NCBI GenBank assembly: GCA_964304625.1
Contig: OZ199838.1
Span: 3,162,001 to 3,226,000 of the forward strand
Length of the DNA stretch: 64,000 nucleotides
DNA from: Kudoa neothunni
Lineage: Eukaryota > Cnidaria
Direction: 5' to 3'
Position numbers and translations under genes: made by a program. Below the pieces are notes generated by a model, which saw only the letters and a list, made by a program, of their open reading frames with translations, had not been told where the DNA came from and searched no databases. Shown here piece by piece: positions 12,045 to 24,800 of the stretch; positions within the stretch are counted from its first letter, which is position 1, and the number at the start of each line of letters is the position of its first letter.

Positions 12045-13102
12045 CAGCGGCTCTTAACTTAGAATCCATAGACTCATCCAATGGCGTCATTGGATGATTT
12101 CAATAAAATTCTAATCAAATTTTATCAGCGTACTTTCACTATAATTAGGTTTTTAATATTAACGAAATTATTAATAATATCGGATACACCCTTGCGTTAT
12201 TTCTTCATATAAATATTTTATATTTATTACTAAATCCCTTTGTGTTATCATTTATTTTGGAAAAGATCTATAAAAACAAACCTCATTTAGTAAGTTATCT
12301 GATAAAAATTATAAGCCCCCAAAATTTTTTCTAATATTTCAGACTACAATTGGATTCATTACTCCTTTTTACCACAGCCTATTTTTGCGAATCTAAATTT
12401 TCCATGCTGGTTGCCATAGAAACAGTCACGAAATCACTTATATTCGAATTAATCATTCAAATACTTTTCAAGATTACAGTAAACTTTGAAAAAAAAGAGT
12501 AAAACAATATAATTAAATATTCTCTTCAAATGTCTATTGTTATACGTATGAAATATGTGTTTTGTATTAAATTCGCATTACATTATATGATGACCTTTTC
12601 TTGTGTAACCCATTATTTTAACAAACGCAATAACTAACGAAAATAAATATTTTATATAGCCAATATATATCAATTATTATAAGAGCATTTTTGCTTAGAA
12701 ATTTCTATATGAAATTTACTTTTACTTGTAATTTTAAGCAAATATGTGTATAAATGTTAATCCAGTAAATTTCAGTCTATTTTTTATTTTAAAACATTAT
12801 GCATCATAATGTTTATTTTATTATAGTTTTTATAATTTTTAACAAAATTTCCAGGATGCATTTAAAGTTGCCGATTTTTTGAAGACCTACAATAATTCGA
12901 TCCTTATTGATTAAAAATTGTTCATATATATTTAAAAAAAACCATTACATACTTAACTTACATGAAGAATATTTTACTATAATTGGGAATAAAAAATAAA
13001 TAATTTATGTTAAAAAATTTTATGCATGAAAATGAAATGAGATCCGTGTTAAGTCCACCAAACACATTTAGTGTCTGCAAGCAAGAATATTTAGAACCAT
13101 TG
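12045..13102. mobile_element. hAT-like non-autonomous element
   Basis: The left end reads CAGCGGCTCTTAACTTAG and the right end, reversed, reads CAATGGTTCTAAATATTC, a hAT-style imperfect terminal repeat (the family consensus begins near CAGNGGTTCTTAA). Flanking octamers GTTTAGAG (12037-12044) and CTTTAGAG (13103-13110) differ at one base, as an aged 8-bp target duplication would. The interior is AT-rich and has no transposase frame that I can recognise. The ends have drifted, so the call is less firm than the element at 54192. Confidence 0.6.
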
Positions 13103-13110
13103 CTTTAGAG

Positions 13111-13782
13111 GAGGGCTAATTTCGATACCACCGCAGAATTTAAGACGAAGATTTGCATGTTAGTCACTACAATATCTAAAATGTTTATAGAGGCAGCTAT
13201 AACTCTACAGATTTGTAAATTACTCTTCGAAATGTATTTGATGAATGAAAATAACGGTATCTATTGATAAAAAAACTCCATATTTTAGCTTGTTTTTATT
13301 TGCGCGAAAGAAATGCGGTTCGGTAGTTTTTTTAATATCTTTTTCCGCTTGTGTAGATTAATAATGATTAATTCACTACATTAACAATAATACATTTTTT
13401 TCATTGATTACACAATGCACGTATTTAGAAACATTATAGAACAAAAATATATTTATTTGCGATAATTTTATTTATATTTTTAATATCTATCTGTAGGAAA
13501 AATTTTCAACGTTTCTAATGTTTATTATTGCGGTTTTGACATGAGAATGATAACGAGATTAAAACATTCCCAATATTTAATGAAATATGGAATTATGTTG
13601 AAATTTGGATACAAAGAAAATTATTGTATTTTTTTACTTTATTTAGCAAGTACAAAATAAGAATTACGACTAAGATAGGAGTTAGAAATAAATGAGTACG
13701 ACACCCGCGCAGGCGTATGTTACCGCATAGATTAATTCTAAGATAGTTGTAATCTAGGGATATCTCCAAAATCAACATAATA
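13111..13782. other. spacer upstream of DNA2
   Basis: This holds the shared hairpin repeat at 13287-13375 and otherwise AT-rich sequence that must include the DNA2 promoter. A short hydrophobic open frame on the minus strand (13593-13778) has no support as a gene. Confidence 0.45.
13287..13375. repeat. diverged copy of the hairpin module in the 47586 piggyBac end
   Basis: The block around TTTGCGCGAAAGAAATGCGG and, later, the block around GATTAATAATGATTAATT match 47641-47735 at most positions. The 47641 copy folds on itself, pairing GCGCGA, GAAA and GGTT with AACC, TTTC and TCGCGC. This copy keeps the left half and has decayed on the right. There is no TTAA end here. It is probably a solo fragment of the same piggyBac family, or a separate foldback repeat. 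Confidence 0.65.
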
Positions 13783-16700
13783 ATGAAACGGTCGAATCCT
13801 CAAAATTTTTTCAACCCGCGAAAAATTATTAAAATTGACGAATTAATCAAAGTTGTTTTTATTTTTGGTAAGTCATTAATTCTGTATAAAGGGGCCAAAG
13901 GTTTCAAATGCAGTCTCTATTGAAGATGAATTGAAAAATGAATTTGATCAGGATTTCACTATTGAAAATGCCATGCAGGAGATACCGATTGAAAAGATTT
14001 TCCCTCCTATTGTATCGAAAGATGAAGCAACAGCCAATGATTTATTTTTGGATGAGGAACTTTTCGAGGATAAATCCTCCGAAATCGAGCCTCAATTTTA
14101 TAACCACTTAAAGATTGATCAACCGGATAATTTGGTATCGGTCACTTCGGTGATAAATGGAATTGAATGTTCTCGAAAGGCCAACATTATGGAATATTAT
14201 GGCGGGGGAGTTGATGTGAAAAATAAATATTTTATTATTGGTTCATTGGTGCATCGAATTTTTCAGTATCGTCTCTACCAACTATCCACTCATTATAACG
14301 GTAAACTGGATAACAATCTTCAATGTGAGGGGGACATGCAAATTTTGGTTGGACAAATTCTCCAAACTCAGGATCTCATCATTGAGATGTATTTGGCAGA
14401 CCTCTCTGAGGAGGATATTCTGCTGGATATGAAAGCGTATTACAAAACAATTTTGTTCTACACAGACGTGTTGCTTGGTAATAAAAACCTACCTGCAATC
14501 TCACCTTTATCCACAACTATTGGTGAATCACATTTGACGGTGTGTGACATTGAAGAAGTGATTTCGTCGAATAGATTTGGTCTCAAGGGTAATGTGGATG
14601 TCACATGCTTGCATAATGGATCTCATATTCCCATCGAATTAAAATCAAGCAGGTCATATGGCAGAAGTGGTCGTTTGGATCACAGAGCCCAATTGATTCT
14701 ATATCAATTGTTACTCTCTGAAGTTTACAATAAGGAGGTTGATACTGGATGGTTATTATATTTGAGAGATGAGGGAAATATTATTGAAGTAAAATGTCAT
14801 GATCAAGAAGTTCAACATCTTATCAATATACGCAATACCATCGCAAACTACCCAGTGGATAAATATCTTGGAGACTTTGCATCGGAGAATACATGCCAAC
14901 GTTGTCCCTATGTTGGTAGTTGTCAACTGTTGGCTGTTTCTAATAAGGAGTCCTTGCCAACACATTTAAATTCGCCACCTAATAATTGCGTTATTCCACC
15001 AGAATATTTAAAATTTTTTAATGTATGGAGGAGAATAGTTGAACAGCTATACACAGATGAAAAAGAAGAAATGAAAGCTACCAATGCAACCAATGCTTCC
15101 TCGTTGTTATTCCCCTACGATATCAAAATAAAGAGCTGCAATCCGCTAGACTTAGGAAAGCAGTACATTTTCAAATGTGAAATCGTAAAGTCGTTTAGCT
15201 TTGAAAAACAAATGACACGCATCAAAAAAACTAAAGGCATTATCAAAAATTTCAATGTTGGTGATTTTGTGATAATGCAATCTCGTGGATTAGTAAAAAA
15301 CACCTGGAAATGTAATATCCAAGCTATCGATAAAAACCATGTGATTCTGGCATCATTTCGACCTATTTCAATTGCTCATCTAACCAAACGATTTACACTG
15401 GAAAAACAACCACATAATACAGACTTTAAGAGTTATAATCAACTACTGCTCAGTTTTATACTGGATAACAGTGAGCAGAACTTAATGTTAAAAAATCTCA
15501 TCATCAACCAAACAACACCTACATTTAGAGAGTTACGGGTGGACGATGGTTACAATATTGAAAGTTATGCCAAAGGTTTGAATTGTGACCAAGTGAACGC
15601 ATTGAAAAAATGTTTAACTGCTAACAACTACGCCCTTATTTGGGGATTGCCAGGCACTGGGAAAACCACTACAATTGCCAGTTTGGTTCATATTCTTTAT
15701 AAAACCAACCATAAAATACTGATCGCTTCAAGCACCAATAATGCAGTGGATAACATACTTTTGAAGTTGGTTGATCGAGGTGTGGATTTTTTAAGAGTTG
15801 GACCGAAAAATCGAATATCACCATCACTCCAAAAATATTCATTATCCACATTTGTTGATGACAACACGTTGGATTCGTTTCATTCGAATATTGATAAAAT
15901 TTGTGTTTTTGCTTCCACTTGCTCTTCATTATACAGCAAAATTTTCACAAAAATTAACCAATTCGATGTGTGTATTATCGACGAAGCTTCCCAGGTGATG
16001 TTGTTGGATTTGATTCCTGGACTTGTGTTGGCGAAAAAATTCATACTTGTCGGAGACCACAAACAACTCCCACCAATTGTCAAATCGAATAATTCCATTT
16101 TTGATGAAGCCAAAGTCTCACTTTTTGAAAGGTTGTTTGGCTTTCATCATCAAGCTGTTGCTCCACTCACTATTCAATACAGAATGCCTGACCAAATCGC
16201 TAACATTTGTAGCAAGGTTTTCTACGATGGAATGATGAAATCAACCCCTAACAACGAATTGATTATAAAACAATGGGCTCGTTGTTTTAAAGACATTCGA
16301 TCAAATGAGTCTATTTGCGACAATTGGATTAAACAGGCGCTCTCCTCTACTTCCTCATCCATTGTTTTTGTTGAGACTGGAAATTGCCAATATGTCGTAT
16401 CCAATGATATTTTAACACCTAGTCAGGAGGAGTTAGACCACATCTCCACGACTGAAGCTAAAGCTGTGGTCAAAGTGATGAAAGTCCTATCAAACTATGG
16501 GATTAATATATCTGAGGATGTTGCAGTTATAACCCAGTTCAGAAAGCAAATGGAACTCATTGAGAAATTGTGTCTACCATTTAATATTCCTGTTGAGGTG
16601 CACACAATTGATCGATTCCAAGTTGGAAATTGTTGTTTTTATCGATTTATTGATTTGTTTGTTTTTGTTAGGGCTGCGAAAAGGATGTCATACTGTTGTC

Positions 16701-16908
16701 GTTTGCTGTCAAAATGAACAAATCCAATCTGCGTCCTAACTATGTCCATTTAAATTGCAATCGCTTGAATGTGGCTTTGAGTAGACCAAAGAAAAAACTA
16801 TTGATGTTTGGGTGTGCGGAGTTACTTTTGGCTCATTCCAAAGAGTTCTCGTCTGTTTACAATATGCTAAAGAACCAGAATGCCATTTTCACATTAGATA
16901 ATAACTGA
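13783..16908 (+). CDS. dna2: DNA replication ATP-dependent nuclease/helicase DNA2
   Basis: DNA2 processes Okazaki-fragment flaps and resects DNA ends. Three exons give 1,009 codons in frame: 13783-13867, 13914-16621 and 16672-16908. I chose the ATG at 13783 because its exon ends in GTAAGT and joins in phase to the large exon, which has no ATG of its own. The first half is the PD-(D/E)XK nuclease: ECSRKANI with the first iron-sulfur cysteine, NVDVTC, IPIELKSSRS, RAQLILYQLLL, then CQRCPYVGSC with the remaining cysteines. The second half is a superfamily 1B helicase: GLPGTGKTTT (Walker A), CIIDEASQV (motif II), LVGDHKQLPPIV (III), QYRMPDQIA (IV), TIDRFQGCEKDVILLSF (V, across the 50-nt intron) and NVALSRPKKKLL (VI). 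All key residues are present, and the length is close to human DNA2. Confidence 0.96.
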
Positions 16909-17615
16909 TTTTATTGTGTATACAAATTTTTATTTGTTCTTTTGGAGATAAAATTGTAAATTTATATAAATCTATGATTTTAAAATGATTGACAGTCAAT
17001 AAAAAATTTTTGCATTTTCGGCGAGATAGTTAAACCAATTCTATATTGTTTTGGCAATATACATTAGTAAGTAGTAGTTAACATGCTAAAACTCTACTAC
17101 ATCTAAGTTGTTGAACTTGAAAATTCTCCTGAATTTCCTTTAAAAAATTACATTCAATTGTTTAACGAACTCAATCTATTTTTGCTAAAGTGTGAATAAT
17201 TTATCCATTATATTTTGTTTCGGTTATATTCGCGATTATAATACTTTTAAAGTAATGTTTGTTATTTTTTTATTTAATCTCTGGTTATATAAGAATAATA
17301 TTTCATTAAAAAATATTTTAACAACTCTAATCATCAGATCATAGAAGAATCTTATAATTTGGGCGATTTAAGAGAGATATAAAATTCTAAAAATTATTTT
17401 ATAAATGTAAAAATACTTTTCATACTCCGTAAAGTCGCCATCATTAAAGAATATTCTTTAATTTTTATTTTATCTAACTTTGTTTAACTAAACTTTATAA
17501 TTATTAAAGTTCCCCTAGAAAATTGTGCTCTCGATTGACTTTACTCAATTTTAAACCATTCATTTTTGTTATTTATCGTGTTGGTTCAATATTGGAAATT
17601 TAGATTATATGGAAA
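16909..17615. other. spacer downstream of DNA2
   Basis: AT-rich sequence between the DNA2 stop and Helitron copy A. Nothing else was recognised. Confidence 0.5.
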
Positions 17616-19117
17616 TCTACTATATATATATAGCTCTTATGTCTGTCATTGTGTGTGTTTGTAGCAATATGTATGTGCTATGAAGAAATTTTTTTTAAAT
17701 ACTGCTTTTAATTTGCATTTGAATAGATGATACCATTAAAAAATCGCTCATTTACTCGAAAGTATAAATATAACCAATATCGCAGTTAAAAGTAAGGAAT
17801 TTTCTGGTTGTTTACATCAATTACTAGATTAAAGGTACCTGAATGGTATTTAATGTTTGTTTACTTCGGAGTGATAGTCAATTAAAATGAACATCCACTC
17901 ACTGTATACAAAGAAAATCTTTGAATTATGGTATAAAATGTTCTAAGAAGGTTATATATGCCGCTTGGAGTAATTTTAAGACAGATAATGCCACTAAAGT
18001 CATATTTACAAGTGTTGTTGTATTTCCCTTAAAATTTGAAGAATAGCTAAATAATTTTGGATGTATTTAAGCGAAAAAGATTATGATTATTTTAAATAAA
18101 AAGCATAATTTGAGATTATAAGTTGTTGTCACTTTTGAATAATTTTGGTCTCTATACGCATTCTAAAAACGATGTAAGATGTGTATAGAGTTTTCAAATA
18201 ATTAAATTTTTGTGATAACTTCTTAAATGAAAATTATGCTCTATTCGAATTCCTGAGACGTGAAAATTTCTTTTTATCACATATATCGATTGAGATTGAA
18301 ACTAGCATCGTCTTTTCGATAAGTTTTTCCTCATTTTTTGGTTTTCCTAAACTTTCTTGAAAACAGCTGGCATCACTAATTCGATAAGTTTCTATATTTG
18401 TTGAGACAATTTTTAAATAATGTTTAAGTTCTTATTAACTTAATTATTCCTTACCTTCGGGCTTTAAGGTTAATATTCAAATCAATATATAATTTTCTTT
18501 TCGTTAAAACTAATTCATTATGAAATAAAAGCTGAATGAAAATATGCTACACCCCATTCTATACGTAGTTTAAGAAGTTATATTAACGATTACTTTTGCA
18601 CTAAATACAGTCCCCTCTCAATACATGCCATGCAGGTTCATAAGAAATTATTGGTCTATTCGATCTAACCGATATTTTCACAAATTTTTTGTTAATCTAA
18701 GAAAAGTTCAATACAAATAAATTTATTTAAAACAATCAAACACATTTCATTTTTAAAAGGGTGCACTGCTTCGAGGAAACCAGTTGATATTTAAATGTTT
18801 AAGCATTACTGTAATTTTCCAAACAAAAAAACCTCTAAATTTTAGATTTAATCTTATTTTGTTAATTAAATTTATATATTTTGGAACCAGTAAGTATTTT
18901 TTGTTAAAATGAAAATTTTCTTCTATTTAAAAATAGGGAAATTATGTTAAAATAATGAATACGTAAGTTACCACTCACAGCTTATTAAAACCTCATTAAC
19001 ATCCTTTATAGAATTGCAAAAAAAGGAGTAACAATTAATGTTTTTTATTTCTGACGCATCTTTTGTTTATTTAATTTTTTCTTATCGTTTGTAGACCAAT
19101 AATAAATTGTATAACTA

Positions 19118-20426
19118 CAGTAGTGTATGGGTCGTACGCAATTTTTAAAAATTTACTTGTTTACCACTTATTTTGGTTTAATTCAAATTTAAATAGATAA
19201 TTCAATACAAAATAGATCATTTGTTAATAAAAAATTGGTTTTCAACAAAATATTAGGGTTGAAAACCTATTGTATGGATCTAACGCAAAAATGGCTCGAA
19301 CATAGCGTTTAATCTGAACTTGGCAACAAATAATGGACGGAGAGCCAATTTTGGCGAAACAAAAACACTTCACACCACTTAAAAACTCGAAATTATAAGG
19401 TTTTACGAGTTTATATCATATAATAAAGATGCTAAGTTTTAAGCGATGGAAAAATTTGTCAAGAAAATAGCACGATAATAAAAAAGTCTAAATGTCCAGT
19501 TTCATGTTTGTATCTTTTCTTGAAAAATAGAATAGGAAACTCACTATTTCTAAGAGAAAAAATGTTATTATTTCTCGATTATTTATAAACCCGCCAAAAA
19601 AATATTTGTCTATTATAACATTGCCACTTTTCTTCGAACACAACCTGTGTGCCACAGCCACTGGATCATGGAATTGTTAAAGTTTTAAAATGATGCACAA
19701 AAGAAATCTAATGACGTTCTTCATACATCAGATCGAATTTCAAGCTAGTGACTACATTGCAACTAACGCCTTGGATGTTATTCATTTGACAATAGAATTA
19801 TGGGAATACATTAAAACGGGAGCCATAGTTAACTGCTTAAGGAAATCATTTTTTCTCCCTGAAAATCCACTAAATTACGATTCCTAAGATGTTCTTGATG
19901 ATGATCAATTTAAACATGACATAATTGAGCCGATCGAAGAGGAGAAATCATTAGAATTAACAAACATTACTGATGAAACTCTTGAATGCAACATAGTCAA
20001 CACCTCTGAAATTTGGACAACACCAGATTTTCCTGATTTTGACATGGTTGACGACGACTCTGATTATATTGATAAAGTTATCACATCAAAACGTGAGTAA
20101 CTATATTAATGAGAAAAAGTTAGAAAACTCTTTCTAAACAAAATTTTGTCAATGCTTAACAATATAAACCGAGCTTAAAATGGCTCTGACTCAGTATTTG
20201 AACAATTTTTTGAGGAAAAAAAATATAGAACGGTATTTTAATAACAAAAGGTATACAAGTTAATTTTTTCTTCACATTAAATTATTATTGATTATATTAC
20301 CGATTAAAAACTGTTATTTTTTCTCGAGCGCATGCGCTATTCGAAAGTGCCCAGCCCAGCGCAAAAATGGGTGCAACGCAATGGTTTTCATCTTCACGAT
20401 TTCTGTGTTTTATCCATACACTACTG
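19118..20426 (+). mobile_element. Tigger/pogo-like transposon inserted in Helitron copy A
   Basis: The ends are perfect 13-bp inverted repeats, CAGTAGTGTATGG, flanked by TA (19116-19117 and 20427-20428). Helitron copy B has the same flanking sequence with a single TA-bearing empty site near 44485, which shows directly that this is an insertion. A broken Tigger-type transposase lies inside on the plus strand. Confidence 0.93.
19360..20100 (+). pseudogene. Tigger/JRK-type transposase remnant
   Basis: Near 19365-19490 there are traces of the N-terminal helix-turn-helix region (KLEIIRFYEF and YNKDAKF). Near 19625-19690 the frame reads SSNTTCVPQPLDHGIVKVLK, the Tigger block that precedes the last catalytic acid. 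In another frame from 19690 MMHKRNLMTFFIHQ follows, then the C-terminal domain with GAIVNCLRKSFFLPENP and an acidic tail (DFDMVDDDSDYIDKV). The central DDE core is largely missing and several stops interrupt it. The remnant is internally deleted. Confidence 0.85.
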
Positions 20427-20838
20427 TAGTAGGACTAATTTTTATCGTAAAAATTTGAAAAGAACTGAAAGTCCAATTTAAGTTACTTAATGATGTTGTT
20501 TAATAAATAAATAAATGAACTTTAATCGTTAGTTACATCGCTCATAAAATTAAGGTAATTATATTTTACTCAATAGTTTGTCAAATAAACTTAAAAATAC
20601 TCATTAATTTCTCTCAATACCTCTATTTATATTTGAATATAAAATATGCGCATATTTTGTTTTTCTAAAATAATGATAAGCTTTAAAATGCAACAATTAA
20701 AATAGAAAAGTGAAATGTTCAATGTTTAACTTTCTAACTAGATTAACTTTTCCGTAAAATTTCTCCATTTTTAAAATAAAACTAAAAGTTGAAATTTTCT
20801 ATCACACAATACCAGGCAAAGCTGGGCATTATCGCTAG

Positions 20839-21843
20839 TTCATGAATAAATATTCATTTTATGTTGATATAATTTGTTATAAACAATTTTTTATAATGAT
20901 ATTGCACCTAAAATTTGTTCCTCTGATTTATATAAAATCGCAAGCAATGGGTTTACTTTAATTTACCTATTGCATATCAATAATATTACTTTTATTATAA
21001 CATTATTATTATTATTATAAAAATTAAACAAAATTTATAAAACACATAATCTAAACTTTAAAGAATTTCTTAGAATTTTAATGATCTCAATATTTTGTTT
21101 ACATAATAATTTAAGCCAATATAATTTTATTTCATTTTGTTCAGCAGGTATGGGATTAAAAACAATTAGTGTATTTCTGTCGGTTGATATCGTTAATTTT
21201 ATGTTAAATGGAAAAAATGTCTCAAATAATTGATTCTTTGTTCACCAATTATTGAAAAATTAGCTACTGCCTAATTCACTAACCAAGTTGTCATAGATAC
21301 CTACATTATTGAGCTATTGCAAAATAATACTATACAATAATATCAATAGCAACTGAACAATCTTAGTATTCAAACTCAAAGATCTACTAGGGATTTTATT
21401 ACAGTTAATTTGTCGAAGCGAAAAAACACTTTTTTAAAGCGCTTGAACATGCCGATCAATTAAAGTAACAATAGTTACCATGGTAATATATGAAATGACT
21501 TAATTGCTAGTCACCAAATCTACCGCGTAGCATCAATTAATTTCGGATTCTATTCATTGAAAACTAAAAACTAACACCATAAAGTGGATAAAAAATGATT
21601 TTATTACATAAAATTAACAACCGAACAGGTATGGGCTTAGCAATTATGATGCGCATTGTTAATCGAAAATTAATCTCTAGAATTGGATTAAGTAGTTTGT
21701 TCACGATTGACTGAATTCCCTTGTTGATAATTAGTCAACACGCCCCAACAATAATTTTTCGCGTTCAACCAATTATATGATTTAATGATATGTAGATTGG
21801 TTGAGGTGTGGATGATTTTTTATTCTGTTGTTGGTAGAACGCA
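20839..21843. other. spacer upstream of furry
   Basis: AT-rich sequence. The last few hundred bases must include the furry promoter, but no specific element can be named. Confidence 0.45.
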
Positions 21844-24800
21844 ATGAGTGGCTACAAGACTACTGGCTCACCGACCACAACTCCACATACCAATGTGCTT
21901 TTGCACGATAGCAATGTTTTGAATTTAACTTTCACCAACTATTTCAAATCTGTGGAGCCGCTCTATCGAAGGGTGAATGAAAATAAAAATGTATCTAATC
22001 TTTATTGTATTTTGTTGGGTTTAATGTTGACCTTCATTTGCAGTTGTATTATCATCAAGTTTATGAGTCTAATAGCAACGAAGATTTGACCAAAGTAATT
22101 ATAAATTATACTGGCGCTATAAAACATGTCGAGCATACATTTTCTCAAAATAGAGTCTAATGGCATTGACCAATTTGTCCAAATATTATATATGTGATTT
22201 GATTGGCTATATTGTGCGTTGGTATGATAACACAATGGAGGAATTGAACGACAAAAAGACGTATATTGCAACTTAATTTTTATCGTCTCATTATTTGTTT
22301 TGAAACAGGGACAATAAAGATAATCAAAAATTAAAACTAGATGTAATTTCGTTTTTAATCTTTTAATGCATTATTTTCATTGATTGATTGACTGACTGAC
22401 TGACTGACTCATTGTATAGACTATAAGAGTCCATTTTTTGTTGGTGATCAATGCGATCTTTTCCAATACAGTAATTTGATTTTTATATTCGAACTAAATT
22501 TTTGATAACTTTCTTACAATAAAAATATAAAATTGGAGGGATTTTTGTTTGTCCTTAGTTTCAAATATATTTGTAGGAATGCTGTTTTAACCATGACGAA
22601 TATTATGAAATGTATTTGGACTTGATTAGTAGAATATTGGCGATATGTAGAGAATATACATGCACTATTTCATCAAACGCCGCCACTAACAACAACGCAT
22701 TTATTAACCGATTGTGTGGATCGATTTTGGATGGAATAAACTACCACGAACAAATCTGTCTCATCCACAAATTATATCTCGAAGAGATAAAAGAAAATCT
22801 CCCATTGCCTGACCATATCAGTATCATTTCTTCATTTCGTGCGATCAACGTTAAAGTAATTGTCAACTGCTATTAATAAATTATTTTTTTAATTGTATAT
22901 TGTAACTCATCTAGTTGTATCCGGTTGAATATGTGGAGGAGATGTTTCAATTTTTGATGGTAAATGTCCATTTATTTATTTTTCATTTACGTTATATTTG
23001 TGGAACTTTTAGGATTGCTTAAAAAATTTTATTGAATTAAAAGAAAAAGATCTCAAAATTGCGTATGCTTATTTTTTCATGGAAATCTTATTTCCATTGT
23101 CTGCCATTGCGAATGCCGAGCTAAATATTCCCGCCATAAAACTATTTATCGAAAAACTTTACACTTACAGTTTCAATGAGTTGAATAAAAAAGCCAAATA
23201 TCAAGAAGTATTCACCTTGATATTTAGTCTATTACATCGATGCTACTGTGCATTTATCTATAGGTTGCCATGCCACTTGTTGCCGCTTCCTTGTGTTGTA
23301 GCAAAAAAATATTCTTCCTCCAATATTGGACACCTTTGTTGAATATATTTCTCACCAGTTTAAAGGTATTTTTATGCATATGTGCGCCAGCTATTTACAT
23401 TGTGTACTTTAGAGTAAAGACAGTGAGATTCTTAAAGTTTCTATTGAATGCGTGTATAGGCTTGTTTGGTAATTAATTAGCAATTGGTTGTTGTTGTTGT
23501 TGTTGTTGTTGTTGTTATAATGAAAAATACTAAAATTTATAATAATTTAATTGGAAAATTGTGGGTGGGTAATTGACGTAGTTTACGAATTAAACATAAT
23601 GATACATTCTTGTGTAGACATTTAGATGATTTTTTACTATGACAATTAATTTTTTTAATTGTTTTTGTGATATAATATTTTTATTAGGGTGTATTGTGTT
23701 CGATTTAAAGGAGATAGTAATTCGGTGACATCAAAGTAATTATTCTTATCACGAGCAAAGTGATATGCTTATAATTAAAAGTGTATCATTTTAAGTTTGT
23801 AATTAAAGTTATACAATGAGAAACCAATTCACGCATTCCCTAGAGGATCAAAAAAAATTGCGTCGAATTTTACATACCCGCGGGCGCAATTATTCAAGAA
23901 AAAATTGATCTTTAATAATGATTAAATTGCTCTTAAAATAGCCAGTTATCTATATACTAATTTTTAAAAGATAATTAAAACTCTAAAAACGTGTTAATAG
24001 CAAAAAACTATTTTCCAGAAAACTACTAAATACTCATCTTGCCGCTGTTTGTAGAATAAAACAATTTCGTCTATATTGTAAATAAAAATTTTCAGAGTAT
24101 CCTTTGCAGAATTTTCTGCTTGTTTGATCTACTCTTAAGTAGTTTTAGGCGTAGCATCAACAGATTAGCTAATAAAGTTTGATATATTTAATGTTGAATC
24201 TTTTTATGAAACAACGAAACCATCTACGAATTGCACTCGAAATTAAACCTTTTCCTTCAGAAAATTAATTTCTCTTCGCGAGTATAATGGCGGCCTTTAA
24301 TCCAATCTTTTTGATTCATGCCCACTCAATCAAATCCTACATCTTCATCAACAGAGTGAAATGGTCCAGCGTGAAAATATTTCCCATTTTCGGATTATAA
24401 AAACATTTATGGGTTTAAATCTTTGATTTTTCATCATTAGGATGCCATTCGGAGTCGTAATAATAGATATTTTAAATCTGACACAGCGACTGTTTCCGTA
24501 TCATTACATGGGAGACTTGTATAATAATCAATTTTGTTGTATTTTACGGCGATATTTATGTTTCTAGGCGTTAAATATTGATTTAATTAAATAATATGCA
24601 TGGAATTGGTCGATCAAGTGACCTTTAGTTATATTTTTTAACTGCGTTTAAAAATAATGTTTGTAAAAATTTTGATTGAAATATTATAAGAAACTTTATA
24701 TAAATAAATATCAACAAATATTCTAACCAAATAGTTTTTAAAAGTGCGTGAAATTGGTTACTTACTGTATCATTTTAAATTTTCGTTTTTCTTAAATTGT

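Larger units (their letters stand above)
17616..20838 (+). mobile_element. non-autonomous Helitron, copy A (carries a Tigger-like insertion)
   Basis: It begins TCTACTATATATATATAG followed by a TGTCTGTC-type segment, and ends GCTGGGCATTATCGCTAG next to T. That is the Helitron pattern of a TC start, a CTAG end and insertion between A and T. It aligns over most of its length with 43238-45902, for example the blocks around GGAGTAATTTTAAGACAGAT and ACTCACAGCTTATTAAAACC. Without the inserted Tigger it is about 1.9 kb. There is no Rep/helicase frame. Compared with copy B it has about 100 extra bases near the 5' end and lacks the terminal hairpin. Confidence 0.85.

Noticed and set aside
22380-23516. 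CRISPR-like repeat array
   Set aside because: These are a simple tetranucleotide run and a TTG microsatellite without spacers, inside introns of a eukaryotic gene.
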